From Polyangium sp. 15x6 (lineage in GTDB: Bacteria > Myxococcota_A > Polyangia > Polyangiales > Polyangiaceae): a DNA stretch of 64,000 nucleotides. The notes under the pieces were generated by a model, which saw only the letters and a program-made list of their open reading frames with translations, did not search any database and had not been told where the DNA came from. Where the stretch lies: positions 1 through 64,000 of the forward strand of contig NZ_JASBQE010000060.1 in NCBI RefSeq assembly GCF_029960785.1. The letters run 5' to 3'. Shown in pieces: positions 41,248 to 49,372 of this stretch (positions are counted from its first letter, which is position 1; each line of letters opens with the position of its first letter). The position numbers and the translations under genes were made by a program.

Positions 41248-43101
41248 TCAGCCACGCGCGAGGCGCGCCCTCGTCCGGACGAGGGCATCGAGGCAAAGCG
41301 CGGCCGTGATCGAGCGTGCCCCGTGCGCCGCGAGCGCGAAGTCCTTACCCGGCGTGCGGTAAAACGGTTCACGCGGAAACAGCCCGTCGTAGTCCTGACG
41401 CGACGCGAGAAACGTCACGGCGGGCCAGGGATCGAAGGGCTCCGCTCGCCCACACGCGAGCGCGCCGAGCTGGCACGCGGTCGCCATCACGCCCCCGAAG
41501 CCGCCGTCGGCCCGCCGCGAGGCCAAGATCCGCCGCTCGATGTCGGTCACGAGCGCGCGCAGATGGGCGCGCGGCGCCGACTCGCCCGGCGTTTCCTCGG
41601 CGACGTTCGCGAGCCGCGCGAGCAAGTACCGCGCGAACGGAGCCGGGTAGAAATGCACGGCCTTCGCCCCCTCCGCCTCCCAGACCCGCGCGATCCAGGC
41701 GAGCGTGCGATCGAAGTACCCCTCCGGCAGCGGCGCGTGGGCCTCCGCGAGCCCGATCAGCGCGTTCGCCGCCACCGCGACGCACCGCGATCCGAGCCAC
41801 TTCGGCGCTCCCTCGGGCATGGGCTCGTGCAGGTGCCGCTCGAGCCACACCGCGATCGCCCCGTCCTCGGCCGTGTTGCGCACGAGCACCTCGATCGGCC
41901 AGGCGAGCGCCTGCGTCCGCGCGGCCCCGTCCACCGAGCGCGCGACGAGCTGGAGCGCGAGCCCGAGATCGTCTGCGTCCGGCGGGATGCCCGCGAAACC
42001 TTCGAAGTAGCGGAACCCGTCGACCCCGCGCCGCGCCACGAGCGCCTCGACGCGCGGCGTGATGTCCTCTCCCGCCCCCGAGAGCGCGAGCAGGCAAAGC
42101 CCCACCGGGAACAGCCGCGCCACGTACGTCGCGTCGAACGGCCCTCCCCAGCGCTGGATCTCCCACGACTCGCGCAGCTCGGGGTCGGCGGCGAGGGCAT
42201 CCCGGGCGAGCGTGATGGCCCGGTCGAGCGCCTCGGCGGGGGCGGGCCCTCGGGGCGTGAACCCGAACAGGCGGGCGGCCCGCGACGCACGTGTGATCTG
42301 CGTGGTCGTCAACTCCACGAGGGCCCGCGTGTCCTCTCCGTCGAGCCCCTCGTGCACCTCGTTTGCCCAGGCGGCGCACATCGCTTCGAGCGGCGCCGCG
42401 AGCCTCGGGTCTCCGACGAGCCGAAGCAGCGGCGTCCGGTCCGGCGCGGGTTTGGCAGCCTCGGCGATCGCCCGATCGAATTCGGGGCCGAGCTCCCCTC
42501 TGCCCCGCGCGATCGAGCCGAGGAGCTGCGGCCGGGGCGCGCTCGCGCCGGCGAAGGTGAGCGAGCGGGCTTCGAGCGCGAGGCGAACGAGCCTCCCGAG
42601 GGCGCCCGCCGCGCGGGAGAGGCCGGGCTCGTCCGGACGACCGACCAGGGCGGGCAGGAGGTGGGACAAACCGTAGTCCGCGAGCGGCGAGGACGGCAGG
42701 ATCACGGCCGCGTCGCCGGCCTCCGCGAGGGCATCCCCCACGGCGACGATCACGGAATCGATGACCTCACCCATCGAGGCATCGATCGAGCGGCGAGCCC
42801 CCTCGCGTGATGCGAGCAGGAGCCATGCGGAAGGGGAAAACGATGCCTCGGCGTCCTCGGCCGGCATGGGATCGTGCGGCGCGGACAAACGGGTTGCGGC
42901 GTGGATGGCTGCGGCGAGGAGCAGGAAGGTACGAACGAGGGGAGCGCGCGCTCCGGGCCGATGTTCGTCGGCGATGCGGCCGATGAGCGTCGCCGCTGCG
43001 CGAAGCGCGGCTTCCTCGTGGCCGAGCGTCTGCAGAGAGGCCTTGGCCCGCTGGGCCTCGGCGCGAGGCAAACCCTCCCAGACGGGGTTCAGCGCATCCA
43101 C
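41248..43101 (-). CDS. Class II (DxDD) terpene-cyclase-like enzyme
   Basis: 617 residues from a GTG at 43101; a TTG at 43194 with CGGAG upstream would add 31 residues, so the start is uncertain. The frame to 43266 overlaps the peptide gene and is not used. The acidic motif PPDADDLGLA (Asp375, Asp377, Asp378) is the DxDD proton-donor motif of class II cyclases, preceded by GFRYFEGFAG as in diterpene cyclases and squalene-hopene cyclases. Beta/gamma domain-like helical repeats follow (ASRRADGGFGG, SRQDYDGLFPREPFY resembling QW motifs). Class II enzymes protonate a prenyl diphosphate or squalene to form rings. Its stop abuts the stop of the class I gene with no gap. Confidence 0.75.
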   Translation of the reverse strand: MDALNPVWEGLPRAEAQRAKASLQTLGHEEAALRAAATLIGRIADEHRPGARAPLVRTFLLLAAAIHAATRLSAPHDPMPAEDAEASFSPSAWLLLASREGARRSIDASMGEVIDSVIVAVGDALAEAGDAAVILPSSPLADYGLSHLLPALVGRPDEPGLSRAAGALGRLVRLALEARSLTFAGASAPRPQLLGSIARGRGELGPEFDRAIAEAAKPAPDRTPLLRLVGDPRLAAPLEAMCAAWANEVHEGLDGEDTRALVELTTTQITRASRAARLFGFTPRGPAPAEALDRAITLARDALAADPELRESWEIQRWGGPFDATYVARLFPVGLCLLALSGAGEDITPRVEALVARRGVDGFRYFEGFAGIPPDADDLGLALQLVARSVDGAARTQALAWPIEVLVRNTAEDGAIAVWLERHLHEPMPEGAPKWLGSRCVAVAANALIGLAEAHAPLPEGYFDRTLAWIARVWEAEGAKAVHFYPAPFARYLLARLANVAEETPGESAPRAHLRALVTDIERRILASRRADGGFGGVMATACQLGALACGRAEPFDPWPAVTFLASRQDYDGLFPREPFYRTPGKDFALAAHGARSITAALCLDALVRTRARLARG

Positions 43102-43210
43102 GAAGCAAGGATCCGAAGGAGAACGTTGATGCGCGTGGGGTCCGATGGACCGCCTCGCGTGCGGATCTGCGCGACGTCGCGCGTCTCCGCGCAACCGCTC
43201 CGGGAGCTCT

Positions 43211-43429
43211 TCAGCTCGCGGCCTTGCGGTTGGCCATCTGGCTTTCGAGGCCCTGCGCCATCGCATTCACCTCATCGGGATTGGCGTTCTTGATGGCTTC
43301 GATCACTTCGGGAACGGCATCGTATCCCTCGGCCGTCAGCGTGGCTTCGGGTGCCGCGAGCAACTTCTTCCGGAACTCCACGTCCGTCAGCGCACGACCG
43401 ATGAGCTCTTCAACGCTCTTCTTCGACAT
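43211..43429 (-). CDS. Os1348/NHLP-type small leader-like peptide (possible RiPP precursor)
   Basis: 72 residues with GAGGTG six bases upstream of its ATG. MSKKSVEELIGRALTD, followed by FRKKLLAAPEATLTAEGYD, matches the nitrile-hydratase-leader-like/Os1348 family found as leader regions of ribosomal peptides and as free small proteins. The region after the leader-like part (IEAIKNANPDEVNAMAQG, ending ANRKAAS) has no Cys and only one Ser at the very end, so no obvious core for thioether or heterocycle formation. It is transcribed toward the class II cyclase gene, about 110 bases away (17 if the TTG start is used), and divergent from an M50 protease with a PqqD-like domain. A precursor role is inference from family and neighbours. 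Confidence 0.72.
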   Translation of the reverse strand: MSKKSVEELIGRALTDVEFRKKLLAAPEATLTAEGYDAVPEVIEAIKNANPDEVNAMAQGLESQMANRKAAS

Positions 43430-43601
43430 GACAACACCTCACGTTTGCTCCGCGGCCCGAACCAATGCTGGACGCTGGAGATCGAATGTACAATCGGATA
43501 CAGCGTGATCGCCCCTGCTGTCAAGGCGTGGCGGGCGCGGATCTTTGCCCGGCAGGGCCTCCATGGTAGTCTGGGGCTTACGGGCCGTTGTGCCGGAGCT
43601 C

Positions 43602-44849
43602 ATGAGCGACAAGTCGAAGCCCGAGCTCGAGCTCCTCATTCGGTCCCGACCCGGCGGCTCTGGATCCACCTCTGGATCCGGCGGTTCGAGCGGCGGCTTC
43701 GTCACGCGACGCTACGTCGCGAACCAGGTCGCGCTCACCGTGAGGCCTCGCCGGATCCCGGAGGAGAGCTACGAAATCCAGGCGCAGTCGAGGAAGGATC
43801 GCAAGCTCTTTTACGTCATCCGGCAGCTCGAGGCCGACAAATACCTCTTCCTGAACGAAGAAGAGTATTTTCTCTGGCAGAAGATGGACGGTCTCCACAC
43901 GCTGCGCGACGTCGCGACGGCGTACTTCCTCAAGTTCGGCTCGTTCGACTTCCGCGTCATCCAACGATTCCTCGCTCGCGCCCGCGAGAACAAGCTCATC
44001 GTCATTCCGCAGACCGATCTCGTCCGGCGCTCGCTCGCGGACGAGCCCGTGTCGATGCGCTCGCAGTTCCTCACGAAGCTCCGCGGGCTCGACCTGCGTT
44101 TGCCGAACGTCGATCAAAAGCTCGCGGTCCTTTACCAGCGGATGCGTGTCCTCTTCACGCGCCCCGCGTTCGCGTGTTACGCGCTGCTGCTCGTCCTCGG
44201 CGGCGTGGCGTTCGTAAAACAGTCGGGCCGCGGGTCGGGCGCCGAGATCCTGCACGCGGGGCACGCGCTGCTCGTGCCCGTCTTCTTGCTCTTCCACGTC
44301 ATGTCCGTCGTGGTGCACGAGCTCGCGCACGCGCTCGCGTGCAAGCACTTCGGCCGCGAAGTGAAGGCGTTTGGCTTCACGTTCATGAACCGGCTCATGC
44401 CGAGCGTGTATGCGGACGTGACGGACATGTGGATGTCGACCCGCAAGGCGCGCATGGCCGTGAGCTTCGCCGGCCCCCTCTCGGGGCTGCTCCTCGGCAG
44501 CGCGAGCGCGATCCTCGCGTGGATCCTGCCTGCCGGCATCCCCTCGTCGTTCTTCTGGTTCGTCGGGATCACGATCGTCGCGTTCTCGCTCGGCAGCCTC
44601 TACCCTTGCCTCTTCATCGAGTCCGACGGCTACCACATCCTGAGCGATTGGCTCCGCATGCCTGCCCTGCGCGAGCACAGCCGCCGTGTCCTGCGCGACA
44701 AGCTCCGCGATATCGTACGCGCCCGTAGAACGCGGCCCATGACGAGCGACGAACGCACGTACTTCCTGTATGGATTGGCTTCGGTCGTCAGTCTCACCGC
44801 CGTCGCCACCACGATCGTGGTGATCGCCGCGCACCGCCTGACGCGCTAA
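43602..44849 (+). CDS. PqqD-like domain plus M50 membrane zinc protease
   Basis: 415 residues from the ATG at 43602 (CGGAG four bases upstream); the TTG at 43545 adds 19 residues and is less likely. After a Gly/Ser linker, residues ~50-150 look like a PqqD-type winged helix (EEEYFLWQKMDGLHTLRDVA, FRVIQRFLARARENKLIVI). Membrane helices follow with the zinc motif HELAH (239-243) in VVVHELAHALACKHFG, a site-2-protease-type YADVTDMWMSTRKARMAVSF and FIESDGYHILSDWLRM. Proteins of this design accompany ribosomal-peptide genes (for example YydH-type loci), where the PqqD-like part can recognise the leader. Here the leader-like peptide gene is divergent, 172 bases away. Confidence 0.85.
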   Translation: MSDKSKPELELLIRSRPGGSGSTSGSGGSSGGFVTRRYVANQVALTVRPRRIPEESYEIQAQSRKDRKLFYVIRQLEADKYLFLNEEEYFLWQKMDGLHTLRDVATAYFLKFGSFDFRVIQRFLARARENKLIVIPQTDLVRRSLADEPVSMRSQFLTKLRGLDLRLPNVDQKLAVLYQRMRVLFTRPAFACYALLLVLGGVAFVKQSGRGSGAEILHAGHALLVPVFLLFHVMSVVVHELAHALACKHFGREVKAFGFTFMNRLMPSVYADVTDMWMSTRKARMAVSFAGPLSGLLLGSASAILAWILPAGIPSSFFWFVGITIVAFSLGSLYPCLFIESDGYHILSDWLRMPALREHSRRVLRDKLRDIVRARRTRPMTSDERTYFLYGLASVVSLTAVATTIVVIAAHRLTR

Positions 44850-44865
44850 TCCGAGGCCAGACCTG

Positions 44866-45387
44866 ATGAAGTTCACCCCGCGACCGCTCCGCAAGGACCA
44901 AATCAAGGACTGCGCCCGCATGCTCCGGCGCGTCACCTTGTTCTCCGCCTGGTCCCCCGACGAGATCGAGGAGTTCGCCGCGCACGTCCAGCTCTTGCCC
45001 TTCCCCTCGCAGGAGGTCGTGCTCTGGGAAGGCGACGCCGGCGACGTGCTCTACATCATCGCCGAGGGCAGCGTCGTCGTGTCGCGCCGCCTGAAGGGCG
45101 ACGTCGAGACCGTCATCTGTCGCTTGCACGCGGGCGACTTCTTCGGCGAGCTCGACGTCATCGACGATCAGTCGGCCTCGGCGAACGTGCAGACCGAGAC
45201 GCAGTGCCTCTTCTACACGATCGATCGCGACACGCTCTACCGCGAGCTCGAGGCGAACCCGCGCGTCTATTCGAAGTTCCTGCTCGCCCTCCTCAAGGAG
45301 GTCGCCAAGCGCCTGCGCACGACGAACCAGCGGCTCATCGACGCGATCCTCTGGGGCATCGACGCGACGTCGCTCGACACGGGCTGA
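44866..45387 (+). CDS. Cyclic-nucleotide-binding domain protein without a DNA-binding domain
   Basis: 173 residues, 16 bases downstream of the M50 protease. The cNMP-binding roll is complete: VTLFSAWSPDEIEEFAAHV, EVVLWEGDAGDVLYIIAEGS, the phosphate-binding cassette (HAGDFFGELDVIDDQSASAN, near FGEL...SASA) and a C-terminal helix (EVAKRLRTTNQRLIDAILWG). No helix-turn-helix follows, so it is not a CRP regulator. It probably senses cAMP and acts on a partner, perhaps the co-transcribed protease; the cyclase gene at 38822 could supply the ligand. The Glu/Arg pair of the cassette is partly altered (no Arg after the Ser-Ala), so ligand binding should be tested. Confidence 0.85.
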   Translation: MKFTPRPLRKDQIKDCARMLRRVTLFSAWSPDEIEEFAAHVQLLPFPSQEVVLWEGDAGDVLYIIAEGSVVVSRRLKGDVETVICRLHAGDFFGELDVIDDQSASANVQTETQCLFYTIDRDTLYRELEANPRVYSKFLLALLKEVAKRLRTTNQRLIDAILWGIDATSLDTG

Positions 45388-45391
45388 TCGT

Positions 45392-46270
45392 TCAGAGACG
45401 AACGGTCCCGAGCGCGGACGAACGGCTGCTCGGCGCGCCCTCCTGCCCACGCCGAAAGCGCAAGAGGAGGAACGTGATGAGCACGGTCGAGGCCGCGACC
45501 AGCACGCCCCCTTCGCTCGCCCAGAGCGGCGCGTGTTCGCCCGTGGTCGAGGCGCCGAAGAACGAGACCACGATTGCGTTCCACGCCGCGTGCATCACCA
45601 CGGGTGGCCAGACGCTCCCCGTGTCGAGCCGGAGCCTCGCCGCGTAATAACTCTGCCCGCAGAGGGACACGACGAAGAGCAGAAGCGAAAGGAGCGGCGA
45701 CGGGCTCGGGTTGTAGTGCCCGCTCAGGATGAGCGGCGCGTGCCAGAATCCCCACACGACGCCGGTCACGAGCGCCGGATGCGGCACGCCCGCGTCGATG
45801 AGGCGCGGCAGGAGGTAGCCACGCCAGCCGATCTCCTCGCCGATCGCAAGCAGGGCCATCGCGGCCGGGCCGATCGTGAGCGCGATGATGCACCCCGCGA
45901 CGAAGCGCTCGCCGGGTGTGCCCCCGGGGATCGGGAACCCGAGCGGGTGCACCGCCGCAGGCTCGAACGCGGCGATGCCCGTGCCCCACGCGAGCCCATA
46001 CGCGGGCAAGGCGATCACCACCGGATAGATCAGCGCCGGCACCAGGGACCACGCCACGCGTCGGTCGAAGCGGAACGATACGTCGCCAAACCCCTCGCGC
46101 AGGACGAACCGCGCGACAACGGACGCGAGGCAGGGGACCCATACGAATGGGAGGAACCTGCTCACCGCGAGGCCGTGCAGCGCAATGTCCACCTGGAACG
46201 GCGCGCTCGCGAGGAGGAGAACCCCGAAGTAGATCGCGAGCCCTCTGCGCGCGCGCCGAACCTTGTCCAT
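45392..46270 (-). CDS. CPBP-family intramembrane metalloprotease
   Basis: 292 residues from the ATG at 46270. The CAAX-protease/bacteriocin-processing (CPBP) motifs are visible: EEIGWRGYLLPRL (EExxxR), FWHAPLILSGHYNP (FxxxH) and HAAWNAI. About eight membrane helices are predicted from the hydrophobic stretches. Family roles include processing of prenylated or bacteriocin peptides and self-immunity. It converges on the cNMP-binding gene with a 4-base gap, close to the peptide, PqqD-M50 and terpene genes, so it may belong to that locus. The longer frame to 46603 reads as charged, non-membrane sequence and is rejected. Confidence 0.88.
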   Translation of the reverse strand: MDKVRRARRGLAIYFGVLLLASAPFQVDIALHGLAVSRFLPFVWVPCLASVVARFVLREGFGDVSFRFDRRVAWSLVPALIYPVVIALPAYGLAWGTGIAAFEPAAVHPLGFPIPGGTPGERFVAGCIIALTIGPAAMALLAIGEEIGWRGYLLPRLIDAGVPHPALVTGVVWGFWHAPLILSGHYNPSPSPLLSLLLFVVSLCGQSYYAARLRLDTGSVWPPVVMHAAWNAIVVSFFGASTTGEHAPLWASEGGVLVAASTVLITFLLLRFRRGQEGAPSSRSSALGTVRL

Positions 46271-46439
46271 CGCCTCGTGCACCGACGGCGAGCTTATACG
46301 GGGTCGAGCCGCGCGGATAGGGACAAGGCAGGCCTCGCGCGGCGTTCCCTCGCGGGCTGGGGCGTCGGCGTCCCGACAAGTCTGTGGTATCGCGTGTTTG
46401 TCCGGCGCATCCGAGCCGACGGCCCGAGGAAGCGTCGGC

Positions 46440-47228
46440 CTAGGGAATCGGGCCAAACCCGTACGAGGCGAGGATCCTCTGCCCCTCGGGCCCCGCGATG
46501 AAATCGAGCAGCGCCTCGGCATCTGCCCGTGCCCGCGCACGGGTCTTCGTGGTGACGGCAGCCCAGACTTCGGGCCTCGGCGCCCATTCTCCCTTTCCGC
46601 CATCGAGCACCTCGATCCCCGCCGCGCCGGGGACCTCCGTACGATAAACGATCGCCGCCGCGACCTCGCCCCGCTCGACGTAGGCGAGCACGGCCGCGAC
46701 GTTCCCCCCGAGCACCACGCGCCCCTCGAGCGCCTTCCACGCCCCGAGCTTCTCCAGCGCCTCGCGCGCGTAACGACCCGCCGGCACCGCGCCCGGCTCC
46801 CCGATCGCGATCTTCTCGCCCGACGGTAAGGCCGTCCCGAGCGTCTGGAACGTGAGCTTCGGCCCGCCCTTCGGCCCGATGAGCACGAGCTCGTTCGTCG
46901 CCACCACGCGCGCTCGTTTGGCGTCCACGTGCCCGCCGGCCGCGAGCCTATCGATCGGATCGCGGGCCGCGACGATCACCAGATCGACCCCGGCGCCGCC
47001 CTCGATCTGCCGCGCGAGCTCGCCCGAGGCCCCGTACGTCGCGCTCACGCGGACGCCTGGATGCGCCGCGGCATACCCCTCGCTCAGCTTGGGGAACACC
47101 TTCCGCAGGCTCGTCGCCGCGGCGACCGTCACCTCCCCGCCCTCCGCGACCTCGCGCTTGCAGCCTGCGGCGACGAACGCGGCGAGGGCGAACCCGAGGA
47201 CGAACGCCCTCCGGCCTAGGGCTCGCAA
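46440..47228 (-). CDS. modA: Molybdate-binding lipoprotein ModA-like
   Basis: 262 residues from a TTG at 47228 (the start gives RAFVLGFALAAFVAAGC with lipobox VAAGC); a GTG at 47243 is the alternative. The mature part is a periplasmic binding protein of the ModA type: VTVAAATSLRKVF, YGASGELARQIEGGAGVDLV, NELVLIGPKGG, AIGEPGAVPAGRYAREALE and GGNVAAVLAYVERGEVAAAI. ModA captures molybdate or tungstate for the ModBC transporter, but no modB/modC is in the window, so the partner must lie elsewhere. The start overlaps the stop of the upstream lipoprotein gene by about 13 bases, implying translational coupling. Confidence 0.85.
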   Translation of the reverse strand: MRALGRRAFVLGFALAAFVAAGCKREVAEGGEVTVAAATSLRKVFPKLSEGYAAAHPGVRVSATYGASGELARQIEGGAGVDLVIVAARDPIDRLAAGGHVDAKRARVVATNELVLIGPKGGPKLTFQTLGTALPSGEKIAIGEPGAVPAGRYAREALEKLGAWKALEGRVVLGGNVAAVLAYVERGEVAAAIVYRTEVPGAAGIEVLDGGKGEWAPRPEVWAAVTTKTRARARADAEALLDFIAGPEGQRILASYGFGPIP

Positions 47229-48148
47229 AGCCCCTGCTTCCACCGCGCGTAGGACAGCAAAAAGAAGTTTTCGACCGCGGTCTCCATCTCCGGCGACAGC
47301 AAGAACGGCGGATGGCAGGGCTCCTGGTCGCACATCTGGCTCTCCTTGCCCTTGTCGATGTGGCGCCGCGCGGGCACGAGATCCAGGAACGCGCCGGTCT
47401 CGTCGACGGTGCCGACGGCGATTTTCAGAATGTACGGAAAGAGCCGGTTTTTCTCGAACGTCACGGCGGAGTCGCCGGAGAGCCAATTGCCGCCCATCCC
47501 CGCGAAATGGCACGCCTTGCAGGCGCCGGCCGCCGTCGGCTGATTGGGCAGGTCGACCATTCCAGTGGACTCCCAGTCCTTCCACTGCATGCACGCGCCG
47601 AACGCTTCGAGCGCTTCGAGCAGCGTCGTGTCGCTCACCGGCCCGCCGCCGCCGCCGCCCGCGCCTCCCGCCCCGCCTTCGCCGCCCCCGCCGCCCACGC
47701 CCGGATCTGGCTCGAACGTGGGATCGCCGAAGAGCCCGCGCTCGTCGACCTCCTTGAGGAGCCATTCCGTGACGAGGGTATCGTCCTCGACCGCGAGGGG
47801 CGGGCCGGTATGCTCGCCTTTCAGGCGGAGCAGGCTGTTGTCGGGGTGGGCGATGAGCGGCTTCGGGTACCCCTCGATCTTCGCGTACGACGAGCTCTCC
47901 TCGGCGCCGAGCCAGATGGGCGCGCTGTTCGCGCCTTGGGTGTGGCACGGCGTGCATTTGGTGGCGAAGATCGGGTAGACGTTCAGGTCGAAGAGCTCCT
48001 TCGCCGTGAAGTAATCGTCCGGCGGCCCACCCGCGGCGCCGGCGCCGCCATTGCCGGCGGGCGTGGGCCCGAGGGTGCCGCTCGGCGGCGCGACGCAGCC
48101 ATACGCCAGGATCAGGGCGAGGACGAACCATGCGGTCGCTTGTCTCAT
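47216..48148 (-). CDS. Lipoprotein with two c-type haem motifs
   Basis: 310 residues from the ATG at 48148 (an ATG at 48169 adds seven residues without altering the signal). A signal peptide ends in AYGC (Cys18). Two CxxCH haem motifs appear: KCTPCHTQG (~residue 64) and ACKACHFAG (~220). They are separated by a domain (APIWLGAEESSSYAKIEG, PDNSLLRLKGEHTGPPLA), like planctomycete-type cytochrome or 'repeat of DUF1585-like' proteins, and a Gly-rich linker. The end (QMCDQEPCHPPFLLS) has two more Cys. It is a likely outer-membrane electron carrier. It follows the copper monooxygenase-like gene (42 bases) and overlaps modA. Confidence 0.85.
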   Translation of the reverse strand: MRQATAWFVLALILAYGCVAPPSGTLGPTPAGNGGAGAAGGPPDDYFTAKELFDLNVYPIFATKCTPCHTQGANSAPIWLGAEESSSYAKIEGYPKPLIAHPDNSLLRLKGEHTGPPLAVEDDTLVTEWLLKEVDERGLFGDPTFEPDPGVGGGGGEGGAGGAGGGGGGPVSDTTLLEALEAFGACMQWKDWESTGMVDLPNQPTAAGACKACHFAGMGGNWLSGDSAVTFEKNRLFPYILKIAVGTVDETGAFLDLVPARRHIDKGKESQMCDQEPCHPPFLLSPEMETAVENFFLLSYARWKQGLCEP

Positions 48149-48190
48149 GTCGCTCCCGCCGGGGATCATGGCCCGATCCCCGCGCGGGGG

Positions 48191-49282
48191 TCAACGAAAG
48201 AGGCCGAGCTGCAGCGACGAGCAGGCCGCGCCGTCCTGCGCGACGACGCCGGCGAACTGCTTCACGGGCGGATAAATGTACCCGAACAGGATGCACATTT
48301 CGTTGAGCCCGAGGCCGTAGTGGACCTCGATGTCCCGCGTGTTGTCGAACAGGCACGCGTGGCGGATCGCGGAAGCGCCATCGAGATCGAGCGGCGGATC
48401 GTAGCTCCGGATGTCACTCGCCAGATCGTAGGCGCCGTCCTCGTAGACGCGACGCGCGGCGCCGTCTTCCGTCACGAAGTCCACCGTGAACCCCTGCGCG
48501 AGGTCGTGCGTGTGGGGCATGAGCGAGACGACGTGCCCGCCGAACACGGTGCACGTCGCGCTGACGGTCTCGGTCGTGTGCGGCGGGATCGAGAAGTCCG
48601 CGACCTGCACGACGAACGGCGCGACCTCCTGCGCGAGCTCGCCCGCGGGCATCGTGAAGAAATCGTAGGCGAGCTCGATCCGCTGCGGCTCGGTTTTCGT
48701 GTTCAGGAAATGGATGCTCGTCGAGATCTCGCGCGTGGTGTCGAGCACGTAGCCCATTCCCTCGGGAAACTGGATGGACTCCTCGCCGACCACCTGCGTC
48801 GAGTTCGCGAAGAGCACGTCGGGGATGCCGGCGCCCAGGTTCGAGAAGGGATCGCCGGCGCCGGGGTGGCAGCCGGGATAGGGGTTCGGGCCGAGCTCGG
48901 CGTCGAGGGGCTTGGCGACCATGTTGGAGTGGTGCAAACCCGGCGTCGTGTAAAGGCGGCCGCCGTGCACGACCTTGTGCGTAATTTCGGGGATGGGCCA
49001 CGACAGGCAAAACGAGACCTCCTCGCCGGGCGCGAGCGTGCGCGGCGGGGCGACGATACGAAAGCCGCTCTTCGGCGGCGGCGGGAGGTCGAGATCCTGA
49101 AGCGGTTCGCCGTAGGCGACGACGTTGTCCGCGTCGAGCTCGGCGGCCGGCTCGTAACGGCGAACGGGATCGACACAGGCGCCGCGGAAGAGGACCTCGT
49201 TGCCGAGACAGAGAGGCTCTCCTCCGCATCCGGACGAGAGCGCGGCGAGGGCGACGAGGGGAGCGATGATTCGGGTACCCAT
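48191..49282 (-). CDS. Copper type II monooxygenase-fold lipoprotein (PHM-like)
   Basis: 363 residues with lipobox SSGC (Cys19). The body resembles the two-domain copper type II, ascorbate-dependent monooxygenase fold of peptidylglycine hydroxylating enzymes: THKVVHGGRLYTTPGLHHSN in the first half, HVVSLMPHTHDLA (His-x-His copper site) and GLNEMCILFGYIYP (Met ligand in NEMC) in the second. Such bacterial proteins are poorly characterised; hydroxylation of a small substrate or a role in haem-linked electron flow is possible. It lies 42 bases upstream of the two-haem lipoprotein in the same direction, supporting a joint redox role. Confidence 0.82.
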   Translation of the reverse strand: MGTRIIAPLVALAALSSGCGGEPLCLGNEVLFRGACVDPVRRYEPAAELDADNVVAYGEPLQDLDLPPPPKSGFRIVAPPRTLAPGEEVSFCLSWPIPEITHKVVHGGRLYTTPGLHHSNMVAKPLDAELGPNPYPGCHPGAGDPFSNLGAGIPDVLFANSTQVVGEESIQFPEGMGYVLDTTREISTSIHFLNTKTEPQRIELAYDFFTMPAGELAQEVAPFVVQVADFSIPPHTTETVSATCTVFGGHVVSLMPHTHDLAQGFTVDFVTEDGAARRVYEDGAYDLASDIRSYDPPLDLDGASAIRHACLFDNTRDIEVHYGLGLNEMCILFGYIYPPVKQFAGVVAQDGAACSSLQLGLFR

Positions 49283-49372
49283 GATCGCGCATGATCCCGC
49301 GGCTCCCCGAATCGATCCACTATTTCTGGATGAACAGAACGTTCGTCCGGGCCGTACAAAACGACGGGCGGG

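Noticed and set aside
47229-48356. ModA frame extended upstream to 48356
   Set aside because: Shadow of the two-haem lipoprotein gene; the signal peptide with lipobox begins near 47228.
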